The notes under the pieces: generated by a model
Seen by the model: only the letters and a program-made list of their open reading frames with translations
The model's database searches: none
What the model was told of the DNA's origin: nothing
NCBI RefSeq assembly: GCF_016406105.1
Contig: NZ_CP066308.1
Span: 1,833,501 to 1,897,500 of the forward strand
Reading direction: 5' to 3'
Length of the DNA: 64,000 bases
Source: Brevibacillus composti
GTDB lineage: Bacteria; Bacillota; Bacilli; Brevibacillales; Brevibacillaceae
Part shown: positions 63,248 to 64,000 of the stretch, in pieces
Position numbering within the stretch: position 1 is the stretch's first letter
How the letters are laid out: each line of letters starts with the position of its first letter
Translations under genes and position numbers: made by a program

Positions 63248-63706
63248 ATGTTTCAAAATCGATTGTTCAACATGGCCCTAATTATCATTATCGCGATATC
63301 GCTTCTGGGAGTCATCTCGTTTGTGCTCTGGCAAACCTATCTCTCCCCGGCTGCTCAGACAGCAAGCAAAGAGGAGGCTACCGAAGTCAAGACGCTTTCG
63401 GCCAAGGAGATGCAAGAGTATTCGGTTGACACGGGAGAGATCACGACGAACCTGCTTACCAAAAACTACATCATCGTCCGCTTTACGATTACCGCAGACA
63501 GCAAGGGTTCCAAGGAAGAGCTGGAGCAGCGGCTGCCGCAGGTCAACCAGATCATCATCAAGACCCTGGCCGGACTGGAGCCGGATGACATCAAGGGGAC
63601 CGAAGGGATCAACAAGCTGGAAGCGAAGATCATGAATGAAATCAGCACGCTGATGCAGGAAGGCAAAATTATCCAAGTCATTACGACGAAACAGCTATTG
63701 TCCTAA
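63248..63706 (+). CDS. fliL: Flagellar basal body-associated protein FliL
   Basis: FliL surrounds the stator and supports motor output. The 152-residue protein has one N-terminal membrane helix (about 9-30) and an extracytoplasmic domain. That domain contains EITTNLLTKNYIIVRFTITA and the C-terminal EISTLMQEGKIIQVITTK pattern of the family. GGGAGG precedes the ATG. Confidence 0.92.
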   Translation: MFQNRLFNMALIIIIAISLLGVISFVLWQTYLSPAAQTASKEEATEVKTLSAKEMQEYSVDTGEITTNLLTKNYIIVRFTITADSKGSKEELEQRLPQVNQIIIKTLAGLEPDDIKGTEGINKLEAKIMNEISTLMQEGKIIQVITTKQLLS

Positions 63707-63745
63707 ATAATCCGAAAAGTATACATAGCAAGGAGGTGACGACAG

Positions 63746-64000
63746 ATGGCCGAGGTTCTCTCACAAAGTGAGATTGACGCGCTGTTGGCAGCCCTCTCCT
63801 CGGGAGAGATGGATGCCAACGAGCTGAAAAAGGAAGAAACGGAAAGACGGGTTAAAGTATACGACTTTAAGCGGGCACTGCGATTTTCCAAGGATCAGAT
63901 TCGGGGATTGACGCGCATTCACGAAAACTACGCAAGGTTGTTAACCACCTATTTTTCAGCTCAGCTTCGTACCTTCGTGCAAATAACAGTTGCCTCCGTC
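63746..64000 (+). CDS. fliM: Flagellar motor switch protein FliM, 3'-truncated by the window edge
   Basis: The frame is open from the ATG at 63746 to the end of the window (85 codons). It begins MAEVLSQSEIDALLAAL, the EIDALL motif that binds phosphorylated CheY. It then has the FliM core start YDFKRALRFSKDQIRGLTRI and ENYARLLTTYFSAQLRTFVQ. AGGAGGTG is about eight bases upstream. The rest of the gene lies beyond the window. Confidence 0.95.
   Translation, partial: MAEVLSQSEIDALLAALSSGEMDANELKKEETERRVKVYDFKRALRFSKDQIRGLTRIHENYARLLTTYFSAQLRTFVQITVASV

Overview
The window reads as a chromosome segment of a motile Gram-positive bacterium of the Bacillales. It is most likely a Paenibacillaceae member close to Brevibacillus with a fairly high GC content. 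The evidence is the syntenic series fabHDG-acpP-fabF-rnc-smc-ftsY-ylxM-ffh-rpsP-khpA-ylqD-rimM-trmD-rplS-sipase-rbgA-rnhB-ylqG-ylqH, then sucCD-dprA-topA-trmFO-xerC-hslVU-codY and the fla/che operon. Strong AGGAGG-type Shine-Dalgarno sites and frequent GTG/TTG starts fit this group. The genus is an inference from gene order, not from a database search.

Layout. 1-9.8 kb: fatty acid synthesis genes, RNase III, the SMC condensin and the SRP receptor. 9.8-14.4 kb: a five-gene accessory module inserted into the SRP cluster. It has a NEW3-repeat exported protein plus ABC ATPase and permease on the minus strand, divergent from an ECF sigma/zinc anti-sigma pair. 14.4-26.9 kb: SRP, ribosomal protein and ribosome/tRNA maturation genes, RNase HII, the flagellar-export-like pair YlqG/YlqH, a YraN nuclease and ComM. 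26.9-31.0 kb: a small low-GC island (MerR, NmrA-type reductase, an IS1182-type element, an XRE fragment) flanked by a duplicated 3' end of comM. 31-41.5 kb: accessory metabolism, comprising an asparaginase, a LysR regulator, a tripartite tricarboxylate transporter, a Ktr/Trk potassium channel and several small or poorly known genes. 41.6-52.5 kb: succinyl-CoA synthetase, DprA, topoisomerase I, TrmFO, XerC, HslVU and CodY. 52.9 kb to the end: the flagellar basal body and export operon, flgB through the start of fliM.

How the genes work together. The first block links lipid synthesis, RNA processing, chromosome segregation and co-translational membrane targeting, all growth-coupled. The rpsP-trmD and rplS blocks build and mature the ribosome; rplS has its own promoter and an L19-type leader. 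The flagellar operon encodes rod (FlgB, FlgC, FliE), MS ring (FliF), switch (FliG, FliM), export ATPase complex (FliH, FliI, FliJ), hook-length control (FliK), hook (FlgE) and stator-related proteins (SwrD, FliL). A recognisable flgD is absent from its usual place after fliK.

Non-coding structure includes many clear intrinsic terminators and good SigA promoters before ylxM-ffh, rplS and xerC. It also includes three tandem-repeat tracts: 11-bp phased, 30-bp, and about 15-17 bp. No tRNA, rRNA or CRISPR array was seen. Two short genes lacking from simple ORF lists were found at 37982-38152 (minus) and 38283-38405 (plus).
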